Positions 1 to 8,796 of a stretch of 64,000 nt of DNA are shown piece after piece. Each line of letters starts with the position of its first letter. Within the stretch, counting starts at the first letter, position 1. Under the pieces are notes generated by a model. That model saw only the letters and a program-made list of their open reading frames with translations. It was not told the origin of the DNA and made no database searches. The translations under genes and the position numbers were made by a program. Source of the stretch: Cupriavidus campinensis (GTDB lineage: Bacteria; Pseudomonadota; Gammaproteobacteria; Burkholderiales; Burkholderiaceae); NCBI RefSeq assembly GCF_905397395.1, contig NZ_CAJPVH010000012.1:51446-115445 (forward strand), in the 5' to 3' direction.

Positions 1-7
1 GTTGACA

Positions 8-907
8 ATGGACCTGAACGGGCTTTCCCTGCTGGTGGACATCATCGAGGCCGGCAATCTCAGCCGTGCCGCCGCGCAACTGGGCATGAGCCGCGCCAAC
101 GTCAGCAAGCGCCTCAACCACTTCGAGCGGCAGATTGGTGCGGAATTGCTGCGTCGCACCACGCGGCAGCTGGAGCCGACGGAGCTGGGCTGGCAGTTGT
201 ATGAGCACGCCCGGGCCATTCGCCACGAAGTGATGGCGGCGCAGGAGTCGGTGGAGAGCCTGGGGAAGCGGCTGAGCGGCACGGTCCGGCTCAGCGTGCC
301 GAGCGGCTTCGGCCAGCACACGATGTCCGCGTGGTTCATCGAGTTCATGAACCTGTATCCGGCCATCACGCTGAACGTGGTGTTCGACAACGACATCGAC
401 GACCTGATCAAGGGTGCGGTGGATTTCTCCGTGCGCGTGATGGGCGATGCGCCCACCAACGCCGTGGCCTGCAGCCTTGGCGACGTCGAGTACGTGGCCT
501 GCGCCACGCCGGACCTGGTGCGCACCTGCGGCATGCCGCAGACGCTGGAGCAGTTCAAGGACCTGCCGCTGATTACTTCGGAACTGACGGGGCAGAAGTT
601 GCATGCGGCGGGGCGGCCGGGTCCGGCAAGCCGGCAGCTCGACATCCGGCCCAGGCTGATGTCGGCCAATTTCTTCTTCCTGCGCGATGCCATCCTCCAG
701 GGGCTGGGGGTTGGACTGGTGCCGCACTACATGGTGGACCAGGACCTCGCCACGGGGGCGCTGCTGCGCCTGCCGCTGCCGGCGGAGGATTTGTCCTTCC
801 TCCGGACCACCATGTATCTGCTCTATATGCCGGCGCGCTACCAGACGCGCGCCGTGGTCACGCTGATCGCGTTTCTGCAGGATCGCGCAGCACGGCGGGG
901 CACCTAG
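8..907 (+). CDS. LysR-family transcriptional regulator
   Basis: A LysR-type regulator of 299 residues, the usual length for the family, complete inside the window. The N-terminal winged helix-turn-helix is clear at residues 17-40 (GNLSRAAAQLGMSRANVSKR), followed by the linker helix and a periplasmic-binding-protein-like effector domain from about residue 90 to the end. The ATG at 8 is chosen over a TTG two codons earlier. Its upstream region and any divergent target gene lie outside the window, so the regulon cannot be guessed. It converges on the response-regulator gene, the two stop codons overlapping by 4 bp. The effector is unknown. Confidence 0.9.
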   Translation: MDLNGLSLLVDIIEAGNLSRAAAQLGMSRANVSKRLNHFERQIGAELLRRTTRQLEPTELGWQLYEHARAIRHEVMAAQESVESLGKRLSGTVRLSVPSGFGQHTMSAWFIEFMNLYPAITLNVVFDNDIDDLIKGAVDFSVRVMGDAPTNAVACSLGDVEYVACATPDLVRTCGMPQTLEQFKDLPLITSELTGQKLHAAGRPGPASRQLDIRPRLMSANFFFLRDAILQGLGVGLVPHYMVDQDLATGALLRLPLPAEDLSFLRTTMYLLYMPARYQTRAVVTLIAFLQDRAARRGT

Positions 908-1551
908 AGCAGGCCGTGTTCGTAGGCGTAGCGGATAAGGTCGGTATTCTTGTTGACCCCGAGCTTGTCCATGGCCGTGGACTTTTGCGACGAGACGGTG
1001 CTGATCGACCGCCCGACCCGGGCGGCGATCTCCTGCAGCTGCAAGCCCTGAACATAGAGGCGGACCACTTCCATCTCGCGCGGGGTGAGGTCATGGACCG
1101 GCTTTTTCATGGCGCCGGAGGCATTCAGCAGCGTGCGGATGGTCGAGGAGTAGAAGCATTCGGTCGTGGTGGCCACGTGCACGCAGGCCTGAACCACTTC
1201 ATCCAGTTCGTCCTGCTTGCTGACGAACCCGCGCACGCCCAGATTCATGGCGCGGGCGACGATGCCCGGGTTCATCTGGCCGCTGATTACCACAACGTGG
1301 GCCTTGGGGTGGTGCTCGATCAGCTGCTTCAGCAGGTTGAAGCCGTCAACGCCGTGATCCCCCTGCCCCATGGCGAAGTCCGTCACGATAATGTCGACCT
1401 CGGTATGGGCCAGCGCGTCGATCAACGCGCTGCCATTGGCGCATGCGCAGACCACTTCGAACCCCGGCGTCAGGTCCAGGCAGTCATGCAGTGCTTTGAG
1501 GATGAGGGGGTGGTCGTCTGCGACCGCAATTCGATTGGCCATCAATGTCAT
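904..1551 (-). CDS. Orphan response regulator, NarL/RcsB/BvgA type
   Basis: A 215-residue two-component response regulator. Residues 5-125 are a receiver domain with the acidic pair D12/D13, phospho-acceptor D58 (IIVTDFAM) and the conserved lysine in FVSKQ. Residues 150-210 are a LuxR-type helix-turn-helix (LTPREMEVVRL, then RSISTVSSQKSTAMDKLGV), which resembles RcsB and BvgA most closely. The start at 1551 is preferred because GGAG lies about 7 nt upstream; the frame stays open a further 24 codons but those read through a tandem-repeat array. No histidine kinase is present nearby, so the partner must be elsewhere. The repeat array immediately upstream suggests autoregulation. BvgA/RcsB-like proteins often control surface structures, so the nearby autotransporter is a conceivable target (inference). 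Confidence 0.9.
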   Translation of the reverse strand: MTLMANRIAVADDHPLILKALHDCLDLTPGFEVVCACANGSALIDALAHTEVDIIVTDFAMGQGDHGVDGFNLLKQLIEHHPKAHVVVISGQMNPGIVARAMNLGVRGFVSKQDELDEVVQACVHVATTTECFYSSTIRTLLNASGAMKKPVHDLTPREMEVVRLYVQGLQLQEIAARVGRSISTVSSQKSTAMDKLGVNKNTDLIRYAYEHGLL

Positions 1552-1588
1552 AACGTAGTCTCCGAACAGGTCGATGCTGCTATGGGTG

Positions 1589-1638
1589 GTCAAGCGGGTA
1601 AAACGGGGGTCAAACGGAGTCAAACGGGGTCAAACGGG
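1589..1638. repeat. Five 10-bp tandem repeats upstream of the response regulator
   Basis: Five head-to-tail 10-bp units with consensus GTCAAACGGG run from 1589 to 1638. Units 3-5 are almost identical; units 1 and 2 are degenerate. On the minus strand, which is transcribed here, each good unit reads CCCGTTTGAC. The array lies between the unknown 313-aa gene and the start of the response-regulator gene, 38 to 87 bp upstream of its ATG. A period of one helical turn puts all copies on one DNA face, as in BvgA- or NarL-type binding arrays. Binding is inferred, not shown. Confidence 0.65.
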
Positions 1639-1718
1639 TGGTCGAGGAGAGGCCAACACGGGGCCAGAGACCTCGCCCGGCAGGCACGTGGCGGCTGCGG
1701 GGCGAGCGGGGCAGGGCT

Positions 1719-2660
1719 CTATCGGAAGCGGTTGGCGCGCAGGCTGGCCTGCTGGGCCGCGATGGCCGCGCACAATGCCTGATATTCGGGCAGGAGGCGA
1801 GCGGTCTGCATGACGAACTGGTCGCAGCGCTGCGATGGCACCGGGGAGGCGGGGGTGGGCATGCTCACGGCCGGATGTGCCATTGCCGGATGGATGGCCA
1901 GCCAGCGCGGGATGGCGGCATAGCCGCGCAGGCGCAACAGCATCAACAGTTCGACTGGCACGGCCTGTTCCACCGGCTGGTCGAAGTCCGCGAGCGCGGT
2001 GGGCGAGTGGCCGTGGCTTTGGGCGAGATGGCGGTCGGCCAGTTGGAGCGCCAGTTCCACGAAGGCGGTTTCGTTGTCGCGCCACTGCGAGGTCATGGCC
2101 GCAAGCGGTGCTTCCGTGGCGCGGAACGTGGCCTCCGGTACCTTGATATCGAGGGCCTGGCCGGCAACCCCGACGATCATGCCGGCCGCGCCGCTCAGCG
2201 TCGGCTGGTAGAGGTTGTCGAGCTCGGAGTGCTGGCCGAACCATTCCCGCAGCGCGAACGTCCCGAGATCGCGCCAGTCGAGCGCGAGCAGCATTGCAAC
2301 CTGGAGCGCCAGGTCCGACAGGTCCGTCTTGTTATAGTGGGTGCCATACCAGTGCCTGCGATGCACGACCATGGCGTGCGATCCGGCCAGGCTCTCGAGC
2401 ACCCCGGAGCGCAGGTTGCCCACATTTGGCGCGGGTGCGCCGCGCGCGGTGGCGTTGATGGCCTGCCACTGCCGTACGCGGCCCAGCCGATACATCGCCC
2501 GCGCCGCGCGCGGCAGCGATACCGAGGCCGGTGCCTCGAAGAACTCGGCCATCGTCTTGCAGTACCGATTCCTGAGCAGGGCAACCTCCATTTCGGCAGG
2601 ATTGTTGCCCGGCTGGCCCGGATGGTCTGTCTCAATCTCCAGCGGAAAATTTTTGTGCAT
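1719..2660 (-). CDS. Hypothetical protein, no family recognised
   Basis: A 313-residue open frame with coding character but no domain I recognise. It has no signal peptide and no convincing membrane segment. The middle is mixed helical (DLSDLALQVAMLLALDWRDLG), and a Pro/Ala-rich stretch (PAMAHPAVSMPTPASPVP) precedes the C-terminus. The composition suggests a soluble cytoplasmic protein. No good Shine-Dalgarno precedes the ATG at 2660; an internal Met at codon 24 is an alternative start. It lies between an orphan response regulator and an autotransporter, all on the minus strand, with about 140 bp to the autotransporter stop and 80 bp to the repeat array. Function unknown. Confidence 0.7.
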   Translation of the reverse strand: MHKNFPLEIETDHPGQPGNNPAEMEVALLRNRYCKTMAEFFEAPASVSLPRAARAMYRLGRVRQWQAINATARGAPAPNVGNLRSGVLESLAGSHAMVVHRRHWYGTHYNKTDLSDLALQVAMLLALDWRDLGTFALREWFGQHSELDNLYQPTLSGAAGMIVGVAGQALDIKVPEATFRATEAPLAAMTSQWRDNETAFVELALQLADRHLAQSHGHSPTALADFDQPVEQAVPVELLMLLRLRGYAAIPRWLAIHPAMAHPAVSMPTPASPVPSQRCDQFVMQTARLLPEYQALCAAIAAQQASLRANRFR

Positions 2661-2800
2661 ATGCGATAGATGTGAAAGTCATGGCCTACGTTAGCCGCTT
2701 AGCCGTGATGTCACCATCGCTGTTTCCTGAAAAAGCAAGCTGCGCAGCCGGGGCTGCGGTCATCGCTTCCACCGGATTGGATGAATTGCGAGTCGAGGGA

Positions 2801-5800
2801 CTACCAGTGATGCGAGATGCTCACCGCGCCGCCATGCGTGCTGCCGTGGGTGCCGAGTTCGCCGTCGTAGCGAATGGACAATCGGCTACGTGGCGTGGGG
2901 CTCACGCTCATGCCCAGACGGAGTTGGGCGGCATTGCGGTTCTGGCCGCTGCCATGCACCGTGAAGTCGGTGGCCGGGGCGCCGGCGTAACGCGCGGTGA
3001 TGGACTGCGTGTTCGTGCCGAAGGTGTGCACCCAGGCCGCCGCCGCGTGGATGCGCCAGGCGCCTGCCGGTCCGTCGAACAGGTGGCGCCATTCGGTGCC
3101 GAGCAGCGAGCGGACCGAATTCGTCGAGCGCGAGGGCAGCACGAGGTTGACGCTGTCCGCCCCGGTTTCCGTCGTGCCGGATAACTTCACCGCCTGCCCT
3201 TCCACGCCGGCAAACGGCGACAGCACGCCGGGCAGGGCCAGCGGCAGGTCCACGCCGGTGCGCAGGGCGGCGAAGAACTGGTTGCCGTGCGTGCTGCCGG
3301 TGGCCGTGCGGGGCACCTCGGTAAACGTGATGTCGCGGCGCATGTCGTCGATATTGCGCGCATAGCCCAGCGCCTTGCGGAACCAGAAGCGGCCCGCCGT
3401 GTAGCGGCCATAAAGCACGGCCTGATAGCTGTCGAACTGGCCGTGCACCGGCAGGCTGTGGGTGAAAGTATTGCCGTGGAGGTAGCCGAATGCCATCCCG
3501 CCGACGAAGGCTGGCGTCCATTGATAGTCGACCCCGGCCATCACGCCCGCGAGGTTGATGTCCTGCGACAGCCACGTGTCATAGCCGCCGATGCGGCCGG
3601 TGTTGCCCAGCACGGTGGCCCATGCGCAGAAGCGCGCCGCCGGCGCCGCAGGGGTGCAGGTCTCGTCCGCGAGCCGGGTGTCGATGGCGTTCATCCCCGC
3701 CCGCGCCGCCGCGTAGTGGGCGTTCGGCAGCGCGGCGTAGGCTTCCGCGCTCAACTGGTCGATCGCCGCGTAGGCCGCTGCGCCTTCCACGTTGAACAGG
3801 TCGACGGCCACTGCCAAGAAATCCCGGCTCGGCGCGTTGTTGGTGCCTGCGGCGAAGGCGTCGCGGTCCAGGGCAGTTTCCACGGCGATCTCGTTCGGTG
3901 TACCGCCGGCCAGCGCGAAACCGCGCTTGACCACGAGATAGGCGTTGTTGGCATCGTAGGCCAGGGACGGCGTGGCGAACGGATTGAGCGTGGTCACGCC
4001 CGCGAACGTGCCGGTCAGCCCGCCCGAGGCCGTCAGGATGCGATACGTATCGGCAGGACGCAGCGACAGCGCGCGCAGGCGGGCCTGCACCGTGCCGCCG
4101 GCCAGCGCGGCGGGGCCGGTGACATCTATCAGGTCATTGCTGGTGGGCGAGATATCGACCTGATACACGGCGCTGGCCGCGTGGCTGTAGCTGCCCGCGA
4201 TGGACAGCGTGCCGACCGACAACGGCGCCCGCGGCGTGGTCGGCAAGACGGCGTTCCCGGGTGCGACGATGCCCTGCACGCTGACAGCGCCCTGCACCGT
4301 GCCCGTACCGGCCAGCGCCGCGCCGGGCGACACCGCCACCGCCGGGCTGGCGAGCGTGCCGTTCACGCGCAGGGTGCCGGTCTCGACGGTGGCCGATGTC
4401 CCGATCTCCGAGGTGCCGTCGAGCGACCAGTCCGCACCACGCATCGAAAGCGCAGGGAAGCCATAGGCGCGGCCGGGCAGGCTGCCGCTGCCCTGCAGGA
4501 TCAGGGCGTTGCCGGCGCCGTTGCCACCGTCGAGGTCGCCCGATATGGCGCTGCCGGTATCCAGCGTCAGCGTGCTGTTCGCCCCGGTGAACTGCACGGC
4601 GACACCGCTGCCGGTCAGCGTGCCCGCGTTGACGATGGCGACGTTGGCGCCCGCGACGATTGCCGGCCCCTGGCTGCCGGCAATCGTCGCCCCCGGCTGG
4701 TTGACCACGCTGGCCGGACCGTCCGCGCCATCGATGCGGATGGCGGGGATGTTCGCGCCGCTGGCCGCGATCGTGCCGGCATTGACGATCTGGCTCCCGC
4801 CGTTGAGCGAGATGGCGCTGGTTGTCGGCGACTGGACGACGCCCCCTGGCGCGACTTCTATATAGAGGCCGGTCACGCCGGGCTGGGCGGTCAGGCTGCC
4901 GGCGAGTTGCCCGGCGACGACGACACCGCCGCCGCCGATCTGCCACGCCTGTTCGTCCGCGTTCGCACCCGTCAGCGTCCAGACGCTGGTGCCCTGTTTC
5001 TGGAGGATGCCGAAGTTCCGGTACTGCGCGGTGGGGCCGAGCGTGGAGACGTCGAAGCTGCCGGCGTCGGCGCCGCCCAGCACCAGCGTGTTGCCGGCGC
5101 TGGCCGCCGCGCCGCCGTCCACGATGCCGGTAATCCGCGAGGTGCCGGTGATCTCTATCCGGTCATCCGCCGGGCCGAACGAGATCGCCACGCCGCTGCG
5201 CCCGTCGATCGTGCCGCTGTTGACGATGGAGGCCGGTGCGCTGGGGCCGGTGTCCAGGTCGATGGCCGCGCCCTCGTCCGACGCGATCAGGCCGGCGTTG
5301 TCGAGGGTGAGGGCGGGCGTGGCCAGGATGCCGTGCGCATGCCCCACGATGCGGCCCGTCGCCAGATTGACCACGGTGCCGCTCTCGGCGAAATGGATGG
5401 CGGCCTGCGTGCTGGAGTAGTCGAATACGTCGCCGGCGATGTCGCCGGCATTGATCACCATGCTGCCCGACTGCCCGAGGTAGATGCCGTCGAGCTTGCC
5501 GGCGATCACCGCGCCGGCCTGATTCACCACGGTGCCGCCGGCGAACATCGCCACCGCGGTGGTACTGGGGCTCGCCAGCACGCCGAAGTTGGTCAGCGTG
5601 CCCAAGGGGAGGTGCACCGCGTTGTAGCCGCCGTAGACGGTGCCGTTGTTGGTCAACGACCACCCGGAACTGCCAGAGGCGTCGATGGCGACGGCGCCGT
5701 TCCCGCGCGTGTCGATGATCGCCCCGGGCACCACGACAAACGGATTGTCGGCGCGGCTCAGCTTGTAGCCCACCTCCGAACTCGTCAGGTCAGTCGCCTG

Positions 5801-5872
5801 AAGGGGCCGGAAGGCGGTGGCAAACAACAGAAGCACAGCGATGCGAACTCGGGACGGAACGGGCATCGGCAA
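2801..5872 (-). CDS. Autotransporter (type Va secretion) with beta-helix passenger
   Basis: A 1023-residue classical autotransporter. Residues 1-26 are a Sec signal peptide (RIAVLLLFATAF, cleavage after LQA). The passenger, to about residue 690, is Gly/Ala/Asn-rich with repeating strands such as VVNQAGAVIAG and IVNAGTI typical of a right-handed beta-helix. It includes a passenger-associated transport repeat (WSLDGTSEIG, then ETGTLRVNG, LAGTGTVQG and IVAPG). Residues about 715-1023 form the 12-strand outer-membrane beta-domain, ending in the expected aromatic residue (SISHHW). I see no protease triad or lipase motif, so an adhesin or biofilm role is more likely than an enzyme. GGGA lies about 8 nt before the ATG. 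An inverted repeat sits 22 nt upstream. Confidence 0.92.
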   Translation of the reverse strand: MPMPVPSRVRIAVLLLFATAFRPLQATDLTSSEVGYKLSRADNPFVVVPGAIIDTRGNGAVAIDASGSSGWSLTNNGTVYGGYNAVHLPLGTLTNFGVLASPSTTAVAMFAGGTVVNQAGAVIAGKLDGIYLGQSGSMVINAGDIAGDVFDYSSTQAAIHFAESGTVVNLATGRIVGHAHGILATPALTLDNAGLIASDEGAAIDLDTGPSAPASIVNSGTIDGRSGVAISFGPADDRIEITGTSRITGIVDGGAAASAGNTLVLGGADAGSFDVSTLGPTAQYRNFGILQKQGTSVWTLTGANADEQAWQIGGGGVVVAGQLAGSLTAQPGVTGLYIEVAPGGVVQSPTTSAISLNGGSQIVNAGTIAASGANIPAIRIDGADGPASVVNQPGATIAGSQGPAIVAGANVAIVNAGTLTGSGVAVQFTGANSTLTLDTGSAISGDLDGGNGAGNALILQGSGSLPGRAYGFPALSMRGADWSLDGTSEIGTSATVETGTLRVNGTLASPAVAVSPGAALAGTGTVQGAVSVQGIVAPGNAVLPTTPRAPLSVGTLSIAGSYSHAASAVYQVDISPTSNDLIDVTGPAALAGGTVQARLRALSLRPADTYRILTASGGLTGTFAGVTTLNPFATPSLAYDANNAYLVVKRGFALAGGTPNEIAVETALDRDAFAAGTNNAPSRDFLAVAVDLFNVEGAAAYAAIDQLSAEAYAALPNAHYAAARAGMNAIDTRLADETCTPAAPAARFCAWATVLGNTGRIGGYDTWLSQDINLAGVMAGVDYQWTPAFVGGMAFGYLHGNTFTHSLPVHGQFDSYQAVLYGRYTAGRFWFRKALGYARNIDDMRRDITFTEVPRTATGSTHGNQFFAALRTGVDLPLALPGVLSPFAGVEGQAVKLSGTTETGADSVNLVLPSRSTNSVRSLLGTEWRHLFDGPAGAWRIHAAAAWVHTFGTNTQSITARYAGAPATDFTVHGSGQNRNAAQLRLGMSVSPTPRSRLSIRYDGELGTHGSTHGGAVSISHHW

Positions 5873-5893
5873 TTTCCCACGGATCGGAAACTG

Positions 5894-5928
5894 AATCCAA
5901 TATGTTTGATAATGGGCGATATTGGATT
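5894..5928. promoter_or_regulatory. 10-bp perfect inverted repeat before the autotransporter start
   Basis: AATCCAATAT at 5894-5903 and its exact complement ATATTGGATT at 5919-5928 are separated by 15 nt. The arm-centre spacing is 25 bp, about two and a half helical turns. The element lies 22-56 nt upstream of the autotransporter ATG, in a strongly AT-rich patch. It could be an operator for a dimeric regulator or a 5'-leader hairpin; no T-tract follows it, so it is not a standard terminator. Confidence 0.5.
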
Positions 5929-6010
5929 ATCAGAAGATTATTGGGTGGAATTGAAAGGCAGTGTATGTGATGCGAAGGGGTTGAGAAAGTGGATTAGTGA
6001 TAGTGCGGGG

Positions 6011-6046
6011 TATTTATTTTCCTGCATTGTCTGATATTTATTTTCC
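6011..6046. repeat. 12-bp direct repeat, 24-bp period
   Basis: TATTTATTTTCC occurs at 6011-6022 and again at 6035-6046. The two copies are identical and spaced 24 bp start to start, which places them near the same helical face. They lie about 140-175 bp upstream of the autotransporter start and about 245-280 bp upstream of the small gene. A regulator site is possible; no known consensus is recognised. Confidence 0.45.
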
Positions 6047-6290
6047 GCCTCGATATAACGCAATGTTGCGATTGTCATTTATTATCCATGTAGCGGTCCC
6101 TCATGCAAAAAATACAGAACTGGCGGGGGTGACAGCGAAAGGGGATGCTCACTCGCCAGCGCAATGCCGGATTTTCCCGTGGGGCTCCCGACATATATGT
6201 AACAGCGCTGGAAATCTGGGCGGCTCGCCCTAGGGTATTAGGATGGGCACTGCCCTTCTCATTTTGCATCTTAGCGATAGGGGATTACGA

Positions 6291-6542
6291 ATGGCCATCC
6301 AGTCACTCGCATCTCATAGCACGGCGCAATTACGACGGATGATTGGCCACTTGCAGACGGAACTGGACGCCCTGGAGCGTCTGTCTTCACTGGATCCCGA
6401 GGTGCAGGCGCGCCTCGGCTACGCCTGCACGCGCCTGCGGGAGGGGCTTGAAGCGGTGGAGGACGCACAGCGCTCCCTGCGATCGCTGCAGGAAGTGCGG
6501 CCTTCGGCACTGCGCGATACCCGTCCCTCGCGCAAGGCGTGA
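6291..6542 (+). CDS. Small hypothetical coiled-coil protein
   Basis: An 83-residue cytoplasmic protein beginning MAIQSLASHSTAQLRR. The start at 6291 is chosen because AGGGGA stands 7 nt upstream; the frame is open for 16 more codons upstream but without a ribosome site. Residues about 10-65 are an amphipathic helix with heptad-like leucines (LRRMIGHLQTELDALERLS), so a short coiled coil or helical hairpin is likely. The C-terminus is basic (DTRPSRKA). It converges on the aldehyde oxidoreductase operon with a dyad across its stop codon. No family is recognised; a regulatory or adaptor role would be a guess. Confidence 0.6.
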   Translation: MAIQSLASHSTAQLRRMIGHLQTELDALERLSSLDPEVQARLGYACTRLREGLEAVEDAQRSLRSLQEVRPSALRDTRPSRKA

Positions 6543-6552
6543 CGGACGGGTA
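6518..6552. terminator. Possible terminator between convergent genes
   Basis: TACCCGTCC at 6518-6526 pairs perfectly with GGACGGGTA at 6544-6552 across a 17-nt loop. It spans the stop codon of the small gene and sits just past the stop of the convergent oxidoreductase operon. No T-run follows on either strand, so intrinsic termination is only a possibility. Confidence 0.35.
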
Positions 6553-6566
6553 TTGGGCGCGGTTGG

Positions 6567-8780
6567 TCAGACCATCGTCGGCATGCCCGCCAGGAGCTTG
6601 TCCAGCGTGATCGGGTAGTCACGCACCCGCACGCCGGTGGCGTGGTAAATGGCATTGGCCACCGCCGCGCCCACGCCGCAGATGCCGAGTTCTCCCACGC
6701 CCTTCGCTTTCATGGGCGAGGAGATGGGGTCCACCTCGTCCAGGAAAATCACCTCCTGGTGCGGAATATCGGCGTGCACGGGCACCTCGTAGCCGGCGAG
6801 GTCGTGATTGACGAAAAAGCCCACGCGTTTGTCGATGGCGAGTTCCTCCATCAAGGCGGCGCCCACGCCCATCGTCATGGCGCCGATCACCTGGCTGCGC
6901 GCCGATTTCGGATTCAGGATCCGGCCCGCCGCACAGACGGCCAGCATGCGGCGCACGCGGATTTCGGCAGTGGCCATGTCCACGCCCACCTCGACGAAAT
7001 GCGCGCCGAAGGTGGACTGCTGGTATTGCTTGTCGAGATCGCCGAACTCCACGGTGTCCTCGGCGGTCACGCCTTCGCCCGCCGCCTGCGCCAGCGGCAC
7101 GCTGCGGCCTCCGGCGCGGATCTGGCCGCCCTCGAACACCGCGTCCGTGGCGTTCACGCTCAGGCCGGCACGCTGGGCCAGCAGCTGGCGCAGCTTCACG
7201 CAGGCGGCATAGACGCCTGAGGTGGCGCTGTTGGCGCCCCACTGGCCGCCGGACCCCGCCGACACCGGGAACGATGAATCGCCCAGCCGCACCACCACCT
7301 GCTCGATCGGCACGCCCAGCATCTCGGCGGCCGTCTGGGCGATGACCGTATAGCTGCCCGTGCCGATGTCGGTCATATCGGTCTCCACGATGACCCGGCC
7401 GCCCTTGTCCACCCCCACGCGCGCGCCGGACTTCATGACCAGGTTGTTCCGGAACGCCGACGCCACGCCCATGCCGACCAGCCATTGCCCCGCCTTCGTC
7501 GCGCCGGGCTTGGGGTTGCGCGCCTGCCAGCCGAAGCGCTCGGCGCCCAGCCGCAGGCATTGCACGAACTGCCGCTGCGAGAATGGCCGCGCGGGCTTTT
7601 CCGGGTCCACCTGCGTGTCGTTGAGGATGCGGAACTGCACGGGGTCGATGCCGGCCTTCTCGGCGATCTCGTCGATGGCGATCTCCAGCGCCATCATGCC
7701 CGGCGCCTCGCCCGGCGCGCGCATGGCGTTGCCTTCGGGCAGGTCCAGCGTGGCCAGCCGCAGCGCGGTCATCCGGTTGGCGCCGGCGTAGAGCAGGCGC
7801 GTCTGCTGCACGGCGGTCTCGGGTCCGCCGCCGGGCAGGTCGCCCGACCAGCTTTCATGGGCGATGGCCGTGATCTTGCCGTCCCGCGTGGTGCCGATGC
7901 GGATGCGCTGGATCGTCGCCGGCCGGTGCGTGGTGTTGTTGAACATCAGGGGCCGCGTCAGCGCCACCTTCACGGGGCGCCCGGCCGCGCGCGCGCCCAG
8001 CGCCGCGAGCAGCGCCTCGGCCCGCACGAACAGCTTGCCGCCGAAGCCGCCGCCGATATAGGGCGAGATCACGCGCACGTTTTCCTTGGGGATGCCGAGC
8101 GTGGCCGCCAGGTCCTCGCGGCCCCAGGCGATCATCTGGTTGGCCGTCCACAGCGTGAGCCTGTCGCCGTTCCAGGCGGCGATGGAGGCGTGCGGCTCCA
8201 TCATCGCGTGCGACTGATCGGGCGTGGTGTAGGTGGCGTCCAACTGCACCGGCGCCGCCGCGAAGCTGCCGGCGAAGTCGCCCACGGCCGTTTCCGGCTT
8301 GCCCGAAAAGTCATCGCCCTTCGGCGCGACGGCCGCATCGCGCGCGGCGGCCAGGTCGAACGCGCCTTTCCCGGCGGTGTAGCGCACGCGGATCATCTGC
8401 GCCGCCGCGCGGGCCTGCTCGAAGGTTTCCGCTACCACTAGTGCCACGGCCTGATGGTAGTGCTGGATCTCCGGGCCGCCGAGCAGCGCGGCGGTATTGC
8501 GCTGGCCCTTGCCGAGCTTGCCGGCGTTCGCGGCGGTGACGATGGCCAGCACGCCGGGCGCGCGGCGCGCGGCGGTGGTGTCCATCGACATGATGCGGCC
8601 TTTGCCAATGCCGGCGCCCACCACATAGCCGTACGCCTGGTTGCGCGCCACGTCGTGCCGCTCGTAGGCATAGGGCGCGGTGCCGGTGGCCTTGTGGGGG
8701 CCGTCGATGCGGTCCGTGGGTTTGCCAACCACGCGGAGCTGGTCGATCGGGTTGGTGGTGGCGGGGGTATCGAATTTCAT
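6567..8780 (-). CDS. paoC: Aldehyde oxidoreductase, molybdenum-binding subunit
   Basis: The 737-residue large subunit of a xanthine-oxidase-family molybdoenzyme. It matches PaoC (YagR) in length and partner genes. It would bind the molybdenum cofactor and oxidise aldehydes to acids in the periplasm. Visible hallmarks are the glycine-rich cofactor loops (ISPYIGGGFGGK, AGSGGQWGAN) and the C-terminal catalytic glutamate in KGVGELGICGVG. It has no signal peptide of its own, as expected if the complex is carried out by the Tat signal of the iron-sulfur subunit. A strong ribosome site (GGAGGAGAC) precedes the ATG, 16 nt after the FAD subunit. It is the last gene of the operon; the maturation chaperone PaoD is not in the window. 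Confidence 0.9.
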   Translation of the reverse strand: MKFDTPATTNPIDQLRVVGKPTDRIDGPHKATGTAPYAYERHDVARNQAYGYVVGAGIGKGRIMSMDTTAARRAPGVLAIVTAANAGKLGKGQRNTAALLGGPEIQHYHQAVALVVAETFEQARAAAQMIRVRYTAGKGAFDLAAARDAAVAPKGDDFSGKPETAVGDFAGSFAAAPVQLDATYTTPDQSHAMMEPHASIAAWNGDRLTLWTANQMIAWGREDLAATLGIPKENVRVISPYIGGGFGGKLFVRAEALLAALGARAAGRPVKVALTRPLMFNNTTHRPATIQRIRIGTTRDGKITAIAHESWSGDLPGGGPETAVQQTRLLYAGANRMTALRLATLDLPEGNAMRAPGEAPGMMALEIAIDEIAEKAGIDPVQFRILNDTQVDPEKPARPFSQRQFVQCLRLGAERFGWQARNPKPGATKAGQWLVGMGVASAFRNNLVMKSGARVGVDKGGRVIVETDMTDIGTGSYTVIAQTAAEMLGVPIEQVVVRLGDSSFPVSAGSGGQWGANSATSGVYAACVKLRQLLAQRAGLSVNATDAVFEGGQIRAGGRSVPLAQAAGEGVTAEDTVEFGDLDKQYQQSTFGAHFVEVGVDMATAEIRVRRMLAVCAAGRILNPKSARSQVIGAMTMGVGAALMEELAIDKRVGFFVNHDLAGYEVPVHADIPHQEVIFLDEVDPISSPMKAKGVGELGICGVGAAVANAIYHATGVRVRDYPITLDKLLAGMPTMV

Positions 8781-8796
8781 CGTCCGTCTCCTCCGG

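Larger units (their letters stand above)
5873..6290. other. AT-rich intergenic region between divergent genes
   Basis: This 418-bp gap separates the autotransporter (minus) from the small coiled-coil gene (plus). It is far richer in A+T than its surroundings between about 5890 and 6110. It holds the inverted repeat at 5894-5928 and a 12-bp direct repeat TATTTATTTTCC at 6011-6022 and 6035-6046, exactly 24 bp apart. Short open frames exist but none has coding character or a ribosome site. It probably contains both promoters; the AT-richness would suit a nucleoid-associated silencer (inference). Confidence 0.6.

Noticed and set aside
3287..6034. A 915-codon open frame antisense to the autotransporter
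   Set aside because: Arg/Gly/His-rich translation without domains; a G+C-rich shadow of a clearly coding gene.
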